A stretch of 64,000 nucleotides of DNA, from assembly GCA_948678575.1 (NCBI GenBank), contig CAPPGO010000003.1:144563-208562 (forward strand), written 5' to 3'. Every line of letters starts with the position of its first letter. Position 1 is the first letter of the stretch. The notes under the pieces are model-generated. The model ran no database searches. It was not told where the DNA came from and was given only the letters and a program-made list of their open reading frames with translations. The stretch is from an uncultured Clostridia bacterium (GTDB taxonomy: Bacteria; Bacillota; Clostridia; TANB77; CAG-508). Made by a program: the position numbers and the translations under genes. This document shows, piece after piece, positions 36,590 through 46,634 of this stretch.

Positions 36590-38876
36590 TTATATTATAT
36601 CAAATGTAATTTCAACTTTAAATAAATCTCCATCTATTTTACAATCTAAGTTTCCTTTTTGAAGTTCTGTTAAACTTCTTGCAATAGCTAAACCTAAACC
36701 ACTTCCCTCTGTTGTTCTTGATTTATCTCCTCTAACAAATCTTTGCATTAATTCCTCTTCTGAAATATTTAACTTATCCTTAGAAATATTTTTTAATATT
36801 GTTTTTATTTTTCCACCATCAATTATTTCTGTTTCTATATATACTCTTGAACCTTCCAAAGCATATTTTGAAATATTTCCAAATAAATTATCTATTACTC
36901 TATACAAATATCTGCTATCTGCTTTTATTTTTACATTTACTTTTGATAAATTAGAAATTACTTCTAAATTCTTTTCTTCAAATTTATCTTTATATTCACC
37001 AATTAATTGATTTAAAAGTTCTACTAAACCAATTTCTTCTAAATTTAAGCTTACATTTCCAGAAGATGCTTTTGAAGCTTCTACTAAATCTTCTGTAAGT
37101 TTCTTTAATCTTTGTGATTTGTTATCTAATATTTCAATATATTCTTTTACTTTCTCATTATCAATATTTTCTTTTTTAATTAAATCCACATAATTAATTA
37201 TTGATGTAAGTGGTGTTTTAATATCATGTGAAACATTTGTAATAAGTTCTGTTTTTAATCTCTCAGATTTTAAACTTTCTTCTACCGCTTTTTCAATTCC
37301 ATTTGAAATATCATTTATATAATCTATACAATTCTCAAATTCTTTTGAAAAATCATCTTTATATAATCTTGTTTTATTATTTCCGTCATATATTTCTTTA
37401 AGACCAGCTTCTAATTTAGTAAAACTATTTATTCTATATATTACTAAATAAAGTACATATAAGAAAATTAAAATATCTAAAAAGAACCCAAATCCATCAA
37501 AAATTCCTATTAATATAAATGAAATTATAATATATAAAGCAATATAAATCATTACTTTCCAAGTAAGTTTAACATTTTCATTTAAACTGTTCATAATTTG
37601 TGAAAATTTACTTTTAAATTTGTGACATATTTTTATTGTTTGATTTAATACTTCTTTTAATATTTTTATACACCATTTTAATAATCTACCACAAATTGAA
37701 GTATCTAATAATTTTTTAGCTTTAATTCTTGCAATAGTTGTAACCATAAACATTTCTGTTAAAATTGATATAGATAAATATATTGTAATTATTACTGCTA
37801 AAAAACTATCTGTTGCCATCATTAAACTAGTGCTTGTTTCCCCAACTATTACACATAAAAGTGCAATAATCATGAAAAATACTATAAATATAACATCTAA
37901 TGGCATTTTATCAAAATCTGTTAATTCTATTTCTTCTTTACCTTTTACATGACCTATTGAATTTATTAAATATATACATATTATCAATGTCAAAATCACA
38001 GAAATTGGCATTGCAATAATTATTTGTTTTTCATATGGTGCTAACTCTTTCATAAAATTAATTGCTATTTTAATTTCATTGTCTTCTGGTAATTCTGGAT
38101 TAAATGATGTGTAAAAAGTAAAATCTTCTAATGTTGCTGTATGATATTCAAATTCATAACTGTTATTTTCTGGCACAACAGTATTTTGAGTAGTTGGATT
38201 TACTACATCTGTTGATGGTACTAAATTTTCACTTGGACTTACAACATCTGGCGTTTCGGATGTTAAAGCTGTTTCAACATTTTCTGTATCAGTTAAAATT
38301 TCATTTTCATATTCGTTTTCATTATTACTTTCTAATACTGATTCATTACGTGTAACATTATTATTTAAGTTATTAGTATAATAAGTAATTCCGCCCACAG
38401 TTGATAAAAAATTGTCTACATAATCATCAATAAATCCCTCTACATTAGAAGAATATTGATTATTTTCATAACAAAAATTATTTTTATTTTCTTCTAAAAC
38501 TTTTGTTTTTATTTTTTCAACAGTATTTGTATTTTCTGTAAAATTAATATTAGTCAATGCTTTATTTTTATAGATAACTAAAAAATCTCCACAATTTTCT
38601 ATACCATATATAGGATAATAATTGGAAAAATAAATTGTTGTTTCTCCATCTTGAATTGTTTTATAGCCTTTATCTGCAAAAATCAACTCTTCTAATAAAC
38701 TCCTTATTCTTCCAAGATATGCTCCTTTAAAATTTGCACCGATTAAAAAATTCTTCTTCTGATGAAAATGAACCTTCATTCTTAGCAACAATATAGAAAC
38801 TAGATAAGATAATTATAGCAACTAAAATAGGTATTAATAAATAACAAATACCTCTACAAATTTTGCTATTTTTCAT
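36590..38876 (-). CDS. Sensor histidine kinase, read through a +1 frameshift at CGG
   Basis: About 761 residues after joining two frames. The true start is the ATG at 38876, preceded by GAGGGGGATT. Its first 45 codons encode a cytoplasmic tip and a membrane helix (ICYLLIPILVAIIILSSFYI). Codon 46 is CGG (38741-38739) and frame 0 would stop three codons later. Skipping the C continues as FFNGANFKGAYLGRIRS. Then come an extracytoplasmic region, a Ser/Thr/Asn/Glu/Val-rich linker, about five more membrane helices, the dimerisation helix with phosphoacceptor NVSHDIKTPLTS, and an ATPase domain (FGNISKYA, GSGLGLAIARS). The response regulator lies just upstream (18-base gap). The signal is unknown. 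The CGG break sits between the first membrane anchor and the rest. Confidence 0.85.
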
Positions 38877-38894
38877 AATAATCCCCCTCTTTAT

Positions 38895-39593
38895 TTAATC
38901 TATTTTTTCAATTTTATATCCAATTCCCCAAATAACTTTTAAATATCTTGGCTCTTTTGGATTTATTTCTATTTTTTCTCTTATATGTCTTATATGTACT
39001 GCAATAATATTTTCAGCTGCATAAGCTTCATCTTTCCAAACATTTTCATATATTTGATCTATTGAAAAAACTGTTCCTTTATTTTTAATTAAAAATTTCA
39101 AAATATTATATTCTGTTGGAGTAAGTTTTACTTCTTTACCTTCTACTATTACTTTTTTCAAAGTATCATCAACCATTAAATCTCCACTTTTATATATTTT
39201 TGCACCTGTTTTTTCCTCAATTGCTCCTAATTTTGTATATCTTCTTATACATGAATTAACTCTTGCAATAAGTTCCATTGGATTAAAAGGTTTTGTTACA
39301 TAATCATCTGCTCCCAAATCTAATCCTATTATTTTATCACTATCTTCTGACTTTGCAGAAAGCATAAGTACTGGAATTGAATATTCCTTTCTTATTTCCT
39401 GTAAAGTTTCTATTCCATCTTTTCCTGGCATCATAATATCCAAAACTACAAGATGAATTTCATTATTTTTTATAATATCTAATGCTTCATTTCCATTATA
39501 AGCTTTTAATATATTGTAGCCTTCTTTACTTAAATAAATATCAATTGCTTTTACAATTTCCTTGTCATCATCACAAACTAAAATATTATACAT
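38895..39593 (-). CDS. OmpR/PhoB-family response regulator
   Basis: 232 residues: receiver domain with acidic pocket CDDD, phosphoacceptor Asp in VVLDIMMPGKDG, Ser/Lys residues LMLSAK and DDYVTKPF, then a C-terminal winged helix (LTPTEYNILKFL, HIRHIREK). The ATG at 39593 follows GAAAGGAGC; a TTG-started frame to 39611 overlaps the ribosome site. It pairs with the downstream histidine kinase. Targets are unknown. Confidence 0.94.
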   Translation of the reverse strand: MYNILVCDDDKEIVKAIDIYLSKEGYNILKAYNGNEALDIIKNNEIHLVVLDIMMPGKDGIETLQEIRKEYSIPVLMLSAKSEDSDKIIGLDLGADDYVTKPFNPMELIARVNSCIRRYTKLGAIEEKTGAKIYKSGDLMVDDTLKKVIVEGKEVKLTPTEYNILKFLIKNKGTVFSIDQIYENVWKDEAYAAENIIAVHIRHIREKIEINPKEPRYLKVIWGIGYKIEKID

Positions 39594-39699
39594 TTTTATT
39601 GCTCCTTTCAAATATAATATTTTAACATAATTTTATATTAACATATTTTTATTAAGAAAAAATAGAGGAAATATTAAGAATTTATTAAACTACAAATTT

Positions 39700-39730
39700 A
39701 CAAAAAGAGCCTAGATTAATCTAAGCTCTT
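39700..39730 (-). terminator. Terminator of gyrA
   Basis: The stem AAGAGCcTAGATT/AATCTAaGCTCTT (39705-39717 with 39718-39730) is followed by T residues on the minus strand, beginning 14 bases after the gyrA stop. Confidence 0.82.
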
Positions 39731-39743
39731 CTTTTGTTTTTAT

Positions 39744-42182
39744 TTATTCTTCATCTTCCTCAGGTTCTATTGTTTCTATACTTACAACTTTGCAACCATC
39801 ATTTGTTCTCATTAATGTAACACCTTGTGTTGCTCTTCCTAAAATACTTACTTCTTCTACTTTAAGTCTAATTATAGTTCCAGTATCTGTTATAAGCATT
39901 ACATCTTCTGTTCCATTAACAACTCTAATACCAACAATATCACCAGTTTTAGGTGTAATTTTATATGTAATTACTCCTCTTCCACCTCTGTTTTGTACTC
40001 TATATTCATCAAGTTCTGTTCTCTTTCCAAAACCATTTTCTGTAATAGCTAATAATGTTGCTTTTCCACCTTGAATAATTGGTTCCATTCCAATTACAGA
40101 ATCATCATCATCAATTCTCATTCCGATAACACCTTGTGTAACTCTTCCTACTGGTCTAACATCTTTTTCATCAAATGTAATACTCATACCTTTTTTAGTA
40201 ACTAATACTACATTATCTTCTCCATCTGTTAGTCTAACATCTATAAGTTCATCGCCTTCTTTTAATGTTATACCAAGTAATCCTGTTTTTCTTGATGAAT
40301 CATATTCTTTTAATGGTGTTTTCTTTATTAAACCATTTCTTGTTGCCATTAATATATATTTACCATCTGCAAAATTTTGAAGTGGTATAATTGCTGAGAT
40401 TTTCTCTCCACCTTCAAGATTTAATAGGTTTACTATTGCTGTTCCCTTAGCTGTTCTACCTGATTCTGGTATTTCAAAACCACGAAGTCTATACATTTTT
40501 CCTAAATTACTGAAAAATAGTATTGTATCATGTGAAGATGCTGTAAAAATATCTTTAACAAAATCTTCTTCTCTTGTTGACATACCAGTAATTCCTTTTC
40601 CGCCTCTTCTTTGACTCTTATATGTATCTACTGGCATTCTTTTAATATATCCAAAGTGTGATAAAGTAATAACAACTTGTTCTTCTTTTATTAAATCTTC
40701 TTCATTAAATTCGCCTTCTGCTGCACAAATTTTTGTTAATCTTTCATCACCAAATTTTTCTTTAATTTCTAATAATTCATCTTTAATAATATTATAAACT
40801 AATGTTTCACTAGCTAAAATTTCTTTATAATATGCAATTTGTTTCATAAGTTCTTGATATTCTTCTTCTAGTTTTTCTCTTTGCAAACCAGATAATCTTT
40901 TAAGTTGCATATCCAAAATTGCTTGTGCTTGAATATCAGATAAACCAAATCTCTTCATTAATTTTTCTTTGGCATCATCATAAGCTGAACGAATAATATT
41001 AATAATTTCATCAATATTATCAATAGCTATTTTTAAACCTTCTAATATATGAGCTCTTGCTTCTGCTTTTTCAAGTTCAAATTTTGTTCTTCTAAAAATA
41101 ACTTCTTTTCTATGATCAATAAATACTTCTAAACATTGTTTTAAAGTTAATATTTTTGGTTCTCCATCAACTAATGCAAGCATTATAATACCAAAAGAAT
41201 CTTGTAATTGTGTATGTTTATATAATTGATTTAATATAACTTGTGGTCTAGAATCTCTTTTTAATTCAATAACAATTCTAACTCTTTCTTCTCTATCAGA
41301 CTCATCTCTAATATCTGAAATTCCTTCAACCTTTCTGTCTTTTACTAAATTTGCTATTGTTTCTATAAGTTTAGCTTTATTAACTTGATATGGAAGTGAA
41401 TGAACTACTATTCTTTGTCTATTTCCAGACATTTCTTCTATTTCAGTTTCACCTCTAACTATAACTTTTCCTCTACCAGTTGTATAAGCTTCTTTAATTC
41501 CCTCTCTTCCTAAAATCATAGCACCTGTTGGAAAATCAGGACCTTTTACTATTTTCATTAATTCTTCTACTGGAACATCTGGATCTTCTATTACTTTAAT
41601 AGCACCATTTATTACCTCTGTTAAATTATGTGGTGGTATATTTGTTGCCATACCAACAGCTATACCAGAAGAACCATTAATTAACAATGTTGGTATTTTA
41701 GTTGGAAGTACAGTTGGTTCTTGAAGTCTATCATCATAGTTTGGCATAAAGTTTACTGTATTTTTTTCTATATCTACAAGCATTTGCTCAGCTATTTTTG
41801 CCATTCTTGATTCTGTATACCTCATTGCAGCAGCGCCATCACCATCTATTGAACCAAAATTTCCATGACCATCTATTAACATATATCTCATTGAGAAATC
41901 TTGTGCTAATCTAACCATAGCATCATAAACAGACGCATCTCCGTGTGGATGATATCTACCTAAAACTGAACCTACTGTGTTTGCACATTTTCTATAAGGC
42001 TTGTCTGATGTAATACCATCTTCATGCATAGAATAAAGAATTCTTCTATGTACGGGTTTTAAACCATCTCTTGCATCTGGTAAAGCTCTTGATACAATAA
42101 CACTCATTGCATAGTCTATATAAGCTGTTTTCATTTCTGCTTCAATGTTACGTTCAATAATCTTTTCCTCTTGTCTTTCCAT
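39744..42182 (-). CDS. gyrA: DNA gyrase subunit A
   Basis: 812 residues, typical length. The active-site Tyr lies in MRYTESRM, the quinolone-determining region reads GDASVYDAMVRLAQ with the sensitive-type Ser and Asp, and the GyrA box QRRGGKG is present before the beta-pinwheel domain. It supercoils DNA with GyrB. Normally gyrB and gyrA are adjacent in Firmicutes; here a four-gene secretion operon of about 4.3 kb lies between them. Confidence 0.98.
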   Translation of the reverse strand: MERQEEKIIERNIEAEMKTAYIDYAMSVIVSRALPDARDGLKPVHRRILYSMHEDGITSDKPYRKCANTVGSVLGRYHPHGDASVYDAMVRLAQDFSMRYMLIDGHGNFGSIDGDGAAAMRYTESRMAKIAEQMLVDIEKNTVNFMPNYDDRLQEPTVLPTKIPTLLINGSSGIAVGMATNIPPHNLTEVINGAIKVIEDPDVPVEELMKIVKGPDFPTGAMILGREGIKEAYTTGRGKVIVRGETEIEEMSGNRQRIVVHSLPYQVNKAKLIETIANLVKDRKVEGISDIRDESDREERVRIVIELKRDSRPQVILNQLYKHTQLQDSFGIIMLALVDGEPKILTLKQCLEVFIDHRKEVIFRRTKFELEKAEARAHILEGLKIAIDNIDEIINIIRSAYDDAKEKLMKRFGLSDIQAQAILDMQLKRLSGLQREKLEEEYQELMKQIAYYKEILASETLVYNIIKDELLEIKEKFGDERLTKICAAEGEFNEEDLIKEEQVVITLSHFGYIKRMPVDTYKSQRRGGKGITGMSTREEDFVKDIFTASSHDTILFFSNLGKMYRLRGFEIPESGRTAKGTAIVNLLNLEGGEKISAIIPLQNFADGKYILMATRNGLIKKTPLKEYDSSRKTGLLGITLKEGDELIDVRLTDGEDNVVLVTKKGMSITFDEKDVRPVGRVTQGVIGMRIDDDDSVIGMEPIIQGGKATLLAITENGFGKRTELDEYRVQNRGGRGVITYKITPKTGDIVGIRVVNGTEDVMLITDTGTIIRLKVEEVSILGRATQGVTLMRTNDGCKVVSIETIEPEEDEE

Positions 42183-42280
42183 TCAACTTTCCTCTTTTCT
42201 TCTTCTTTTTTCTATTTGTATTATATAAAATTAAGGTAAAAAAAGCAAGGAATTTTAAGGAAAAAAATGACTTTTTTCTA

Positions 42281-43000
42281 CTAATTTACTAGCTTTTCAG
42301 CTAATTTTTTCTCCTCTTCGGTTATCTCAAAATTTCTACCATTATTTTTTATTAAATTATGTAGATTTTCAATTTTTCTAGCTTCTTTTATTGTATTTTC
42401 TAATGGCATTGTGTTCTTCAAATATTTTTCTATATTTTTAAAATTTTTAGACATATTATCAAAATCTTTGTCTTCAAAAGCTTGTTGCCATTTTTCAGAA
42501 TAGCTCTTTATTTTTTCAACATTTTTAACCTGTGTTTCTAAATTATCTTCTATTTTATCTGAAATATTATCTAAAATATTATTTTTTCCTTTTTTAATTA
42601 ATTTTGCAGTAGTTTTATTTATCAAATTCTTATCTTCTACTTTTTCTATGGTATTATCTAATAAATTTGAAATTGTATCTATCATTCCACCTTTTTTAAC
42701 TGCTATATTTATTTGATTTATATTTTCAAAATTTCCAGTCATTATTCCCATAGCAGTTTTTCCAAAATCAATTACTGTTTTAATAGCTTCATTTAATCCT
42801 TCTTTAAATCCATTTTCTAACATAGTATTTTTAATATCTATTACTTCATCTTCTATTAAATCTGGTAAAACTGATTTCAAACCAATATCTACTGCATTAT
42901 TAATAACTTCGCCCAAATTACTTTTTAAAAAATTTTCTTGAACAGATTTCAAATTATCTTGTAAATTCATCTCTTCTGTTATTGTTAAATCCATATCCAT
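42281..43000 (-). CDS. Unknown helical protein, last gene of secretion operon 2
   Basis: 239 residues, almost entirely predicted helix, rich in Asn, Lys, Glu and Ile, with no Cys and no membrane segment. A central low-complexity part is Gly-containing (NFGKTAMGIMTGNF-like, residues about 75-95). The start at 43000 follows AGGAGAAT, one base after the stop of the ATPase gene. No family is recognised. Its place suggests an accessory factor or substrate of the secretion apparatus, but this is inference. Confidence 0.7.
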   Translation of the reverse strand: MDMDLTITEEMNLQDNLKSVQENFLKSNLGEVINNAVDIGLKSVLPDLIEDEVIDIKNTMLENGFKEGLNEAIKTVIDFGKTAMGIMTGNFENINQINIAVKKGGMIDTISNLLDNTIEKVEDKNLINKTTAKLIKKGKNNILDNISDKIEDNLETQVKNVEKIKSYSEKWQQAFEDKDFDNMSKNFKNIEKYLKNTMPLENTIKEARKIENLHNLIKNNGRNFEITEEEKKLAEKLVN

Positions 43001-43001
43001 T

Positions 43002-44114
43002 TTATTCTCCTATTATTTCACTAATTCTAATTAGATTATTTTTCTTTCTATTAACAGTATTTTTTTCTAAACTTTCATCATATTTTACTTGTCCTAACAT
43101 TTCTATATTGCCAAACATTTTTTGGATAATATTATTATCGACTGAAAAATCATTTACTTTATTTAAAATTATTTTAATTTTATTTTTATTAATCTTAAAA
43201 TCTTCTGATATAATTTCAAAAAGATTAAATGATTTTTTTAATTCTAATATACTAGGTATTACTAAAAATATTATTTTATCTGATATATTTAAAATTCTCG
43301 ATAAATATTTATATTTATAATTGCTAGTTGTATCTATTAAAATAACATCATATTTTATTTTAAACTTTTTAATCATTTCTTCTAAATTAACATAATCAAC
43401 TTTATTATCATTATTAAATAATAAATCCATAACACATATTACATCTAAATTAGCAGAAACATGAATTATTTGATTTTCTATATTTATAATATCATCATTA
43501 TATTTTTTTATATTAAATAAAGTATTTATACTACCATTGTATGTATCAAAATCTATTATAAGAGTTTTAACATCTTTTTTAGAATACTCATTTCCTAAAA
43601 CACAAGTTAATAAACTTTTTCCTGTATTATATGCTCCTGAAAAAGCAATAACCTTTCCTCTTTCTTCCAAATTAATATTATCTAAATTATTCTGTCTTTT
43701 TATAATTTCTCTAATTTTTAACATTTCATTATTTATATATTCTAGATCTGGTTTTCTTGTGTCTCCTGATAAAATTTCAATAAAATTTTCTAAATCTATT
43801 TCATTATTTTGATAAATCTTATATATTCCATTACTAAATAAAAAATTTTGAATTTCTGAATTTTTTTCTTCTAAAAAAACAATCATTTCTATTTTTGCAT
43901 TTTTTTGTAATATTTTCTTTATTAGTTCTTTAAATTCTATTTGACCTTCTAATATTTCACTAACAATTATAATATCTATTTTAGGAATCTCATTTAATAA
44001 TTCTAAAATCCCTTCCTTATATGGTATATCTCTTGTTACTAACTCAAACATTCCTGTTTTATTTATTTCTTCTGCCAATCTATTATTACCCATAGCTGTT
44101 ATTATTTTCTTCAA
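43002..44114 (-). CDS. CpaE/TadZ-like MinD/ParA-superfamily ATPase
   Basis: 370 residues: an N-terminal receiver-like region (about 1-115, IIIVSEILEG) without an obvious phosphoacceptor, then a MinD/ParA ATPase with deviant Walker A FSGAYNTGKSLLT, IIDFDTYNGS and VILIDTTSNYKYKYL. This layout resembles CpaE/TadZ proteins that position pili or secretion machines. A TTG start at 44114 follows GGAGGT and overlaps the end of virB4 by 29 bases, so translation is coupled. It probably localises or regulates the VirB4-driven machine. Confidence 0.78.
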   Translation of the reverse strand: MKKIITAMGNNRLAEEINKTGMFELVTRDIPYKEGILELLNEIPKIDIIIVSEILEGQIEFKELIKKILQKNAKIEMIVFLEEKNSEIQNFLFSNGIYKIYQNNEIDLENFIEILSGDTRKPDLEYINNEMLKIREIIKRQNNLDNINLEERGKVIAFSGAYNTGKSLLTCVLGNEYSKKDVKTLIIDFDTYNGSINTLFNIKKYNDDIINIENQIIHVSANLDVICVMDLLFNNDNKVDYVNLEEMIKKFKIKYDVILIDTTSNYKYKYLSRILNISDKIIFLVIPSILELKKSFNLFEIISEDFKINKNKIKIILNKVNDFSVDNNIIQKMFGNIEMLGQVKYDESLEKNTVNRKKNNLIRISEIIGE

Positions 44115-45895
44115 GTTTTACCTCCTCCATAATTTCTTTTTCTTCATCAGATACTTCTACTTTTGCTAAAATATGATTATCTCCTATAAACATTAAACTT
44201 TCACCTCTTTTTAAGGAAGCAATTTCAATTTTTTCCTTTTCTGTTAAACTAACATTTTCAGATAAAATTTTTATACTTTCTTCTTCTAATTTAAAAAATG
44301 TTTTTATGCTAGAATTATTTAAAATGCTTTTTCCATATATTCCACCTTCTAAACTAAATAAATCTGAAATATCTTGTGTTATAGCTACACTACTTCCACC
44401 ATATTTTCTAATAGTTTTAAAAATCTTATATATGAAACTTGCAACAAATCCATTAGAAGTTACTCCTATTAATTGCCATATTTCATCCATATAAATTGCT
44501 TTCTTTTCTATTCGATTCTTTTTAATTTTGTCCCAGAAAATATCTATAAATAAATACATTCCATATTTAATATTATCTTCTCCAAGTTCATGAATATCTG
44601 CTACAATTAATTTATTATCTAATTCAATGTTAGTATAATTATTTAAAAATTTTAAAGAACCATTTATAAAAGGATACATTTTGTTTTTCAAATAATTTAA
44701 ACTTTCATCTTCACTAATAACATTATAAAAATCTTCTAAAATTGGCATATCTTTACTTTCCTTAAATATAGGTTTTATATTTATTTTTGAACTTTCCTCT
44801 TTATATAAAGTATTATCATCAAAAGTTATTCCTTTTCTTTTATATGTTTCTATCAATTTTTCTTCTAGAATTCCCATTTTTTCTTCATCTAATTCTCCAA
44901 AAACTAGTGAAAAAAATCCTTTTAATTTTCCAATTTTAGTTGCTAAATATCCTTGCTCTTCTTCTATATTTTCTTCTCTTATATCTAAAACATTTATACA
45001 ATTATTTGAAGTTGGTCCGAAGCTTTATTAAACTTCCATCTAAATTTTTACACAAATTATTATATTCTCTTTCTGGATCAATAATAAATTGTGAAATACC
45101 CAATAGTCTATATCTTAAAATTAAACTTTTTACATAAAAAGATTTTCCAGCTCCACTTGTACCAAAAATACACATATTTGCATTTTTGTATTTTTCTTTA
45201 TTAAATCTATCCACAAGAATCATTGAATTATTATATATATTTGTTCCAATAAATACTCCTTCTTCATCACATAAACTTGATGAAATAAATGGATAAGTTG
45301 ACACTAAACTACTACTTAAAATATTTCTTCTTCCAGCTTCTTTTATTTCTCTGCTATTTATCATTATTGGTGAACAAGAAATAAATATTGGTTCTTGCCT
45401 AAAATTTCCTCTTCTTGTTGATAAACCATTTGATTGCAAAATTCCTTCCACTTTATTTACTATATATTCCACTTCTTTTTTATCTTCACCATAAACTGTA
45501 ATATAAGTATATATATAATATAAATCTTCATTATTAACCTGCATTTCTTTTCTTATATATTTAGCATCAGTATAACTATATGCTGCAATTTCAATATCTT
45601 CTCTATTAGTATTTCCTTCCTTTAAATCTACTCCAACATTTCCAATATAATATGTTAAATCTTTTATTGTTTTATAAGAATCTTGCTTTTCATAAAAACA
45701 AGATAAATTTATATTAATATTTGTGTTGATTATATTTTTAAAAATAATATCAGAATATTCTCTATAATAATCATTAACAATTAAACCAACAAAATACATA
45801 TTATCTATTTCAAAATATCGTGGATTTTGGTTATCCACATATGATGGAGCTATAATATCTTTGTTATCCACAGCCCCTTTTATAAAATTTTCTAT
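44086..45895 (-). CDS. VirB4/TraC-like type IV secretion ATPase, read through a +1 frameshift at CGG
   Basis: About 602 residues in two frames. Walker A is GTSGAGKSFYVK, then IDPEREYNNLC; after the break come Walker B-like KKAIYMDEIWQL and ITQDISDLF. Frame 1 ends shortly after AAG CTT CGG ACC, the CGG at 45019-45017; skipping the C gives IKLGPTSNNCINVLDIREE, and the Gly-Pro-Thr-Ser segment matches the GPGS/GPTS region of VirB4 proteins. CTT CGG resembles the CUU-AGG shift site of yeast Ty1. The likely start is ATA at 45895 (IENFIKG) with AGAGGTGG nine bases upstream; a GTG at 45871 has poor spacing. It would power subunit assembly and transport at the membrane. Confidence 0.83.
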
Positions 45896-45916
45896 TACTT
45901 ACCACCTCTTTTTTCT

Positions 45917-46486
45917 TTATTTTTCAACCATTCTAGGATTATAAAAAGATTTTAAGATTTCCATGATTTCTTGTTTAGAATTAATGTCTTGAATTAGATT
46001 TCCACACCTAGATAAACTCTCTTTTACCTTAAAAAACATTTCTTGTAAGTTATCCACAGCTATTTTTTCAAAATTTGAATGATTTTCTAATTGATAATCA
46101 GATACTTCACTTTTTAAAATAATATAATAGTTTTTTGATGAAGATTTATTTTCATTGTTTTTTTCTTTAATATATTCAATATAATTTTCAGACATTTTTA
46201 TAATTTTAGGATTTTTTTCATTAGATATAATTTGATTAATATTTGAAATATGTTTTGATAGATCTTCTTTTTTACTTTGAACAAGTATTTGAATATTAAA
46301 ATCACAAGTTTTTAAAAACAACTTGTAGGCATTTAGAATAGCCTCTTTTTCCAGATTTGATTTCAAATCATAATTGATAGGAATTACTTTAATAATTTTT
46401 ATATAATTATTTTTATTTTTTATAATTCCATTTTCTAAAATTTTTTCAAACGGCAACCAATCTTTTGTCGTTTTTTCTTTTTTTAT
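45917..46486 (-). CDS. VirB4 N-terminal-domain-like protein, first gene of secretion operon 2
   Basis: 189 residues. The segment DWLPFEKILENGIIK and the following alternating strands and helices resemble the N-terminal, non-ATPase domain of VirB4/TrsE proteins in Gram-positive elements, here a separate polypeptide before the ATPase. An ATG at 46504 lies only about 8 bases after the expected RNA start and before the ribosome site AAAGGAG; the best-spaced start is therefore ATA at 46486 (codon 7 of the longer frame). A stop and 21 bases separate it from the ATA start of virB4 in the same frame. Confidence 0.7.
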   Translation of the reverse strand: MKKEKTTKDWLPFEKILENGIIKNKNNYIKIIKVIPINYDLKSNLEKEAILNAYKLFLKTCDFNIQILVQSKKEDLSKHISNINQIISNEKNPKIIKMSENYIEYIKEKNNENKSSSKNYYIILKSEVSDYQLENHSNFEKIAVDNLQEMFFKVKESLSRCGNLIQDINSKQEIMEILKSFYNPRMVEK

Positions 46487-46518
46487 TTTTTCTTCTCCTT
46501 TCATATTTATTTTTCATT

Positions 46519-46547
46519 ATAATACAACACTTTTTCATAGTTGTCAA
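46519..46547 (-). promoter_or_regulatory. Strong promoter of secretion operon 2
   Basis: TTGACA (46547-46542), a 17-base spacer and TATTAT (46524-46519). It lies just after the gyrB terminator, so the secretion genes form their own transcription unit rather than depending on gyrB. Confidence 0.8.
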
Positions 46548-46599
46548 TATGTATTTTTATTGTCTTAATGTCAAATTAATATTAATTAATTTTCCACAT

Positions 46600-46634
46600 A
46601 AAAAATAATCCACAAGTTTTTTACCTGTGGATTA
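46600..46634 (-). terminator. Terminator of gyrB
   Basis: The stem TAATCCACA/TGTGGATTA (46606-46614 with 46626-46634) is followed by a T run on the minus strand. The stem sequence resembles a DnaA box, which may be coincidental. Confidence 0.8.
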
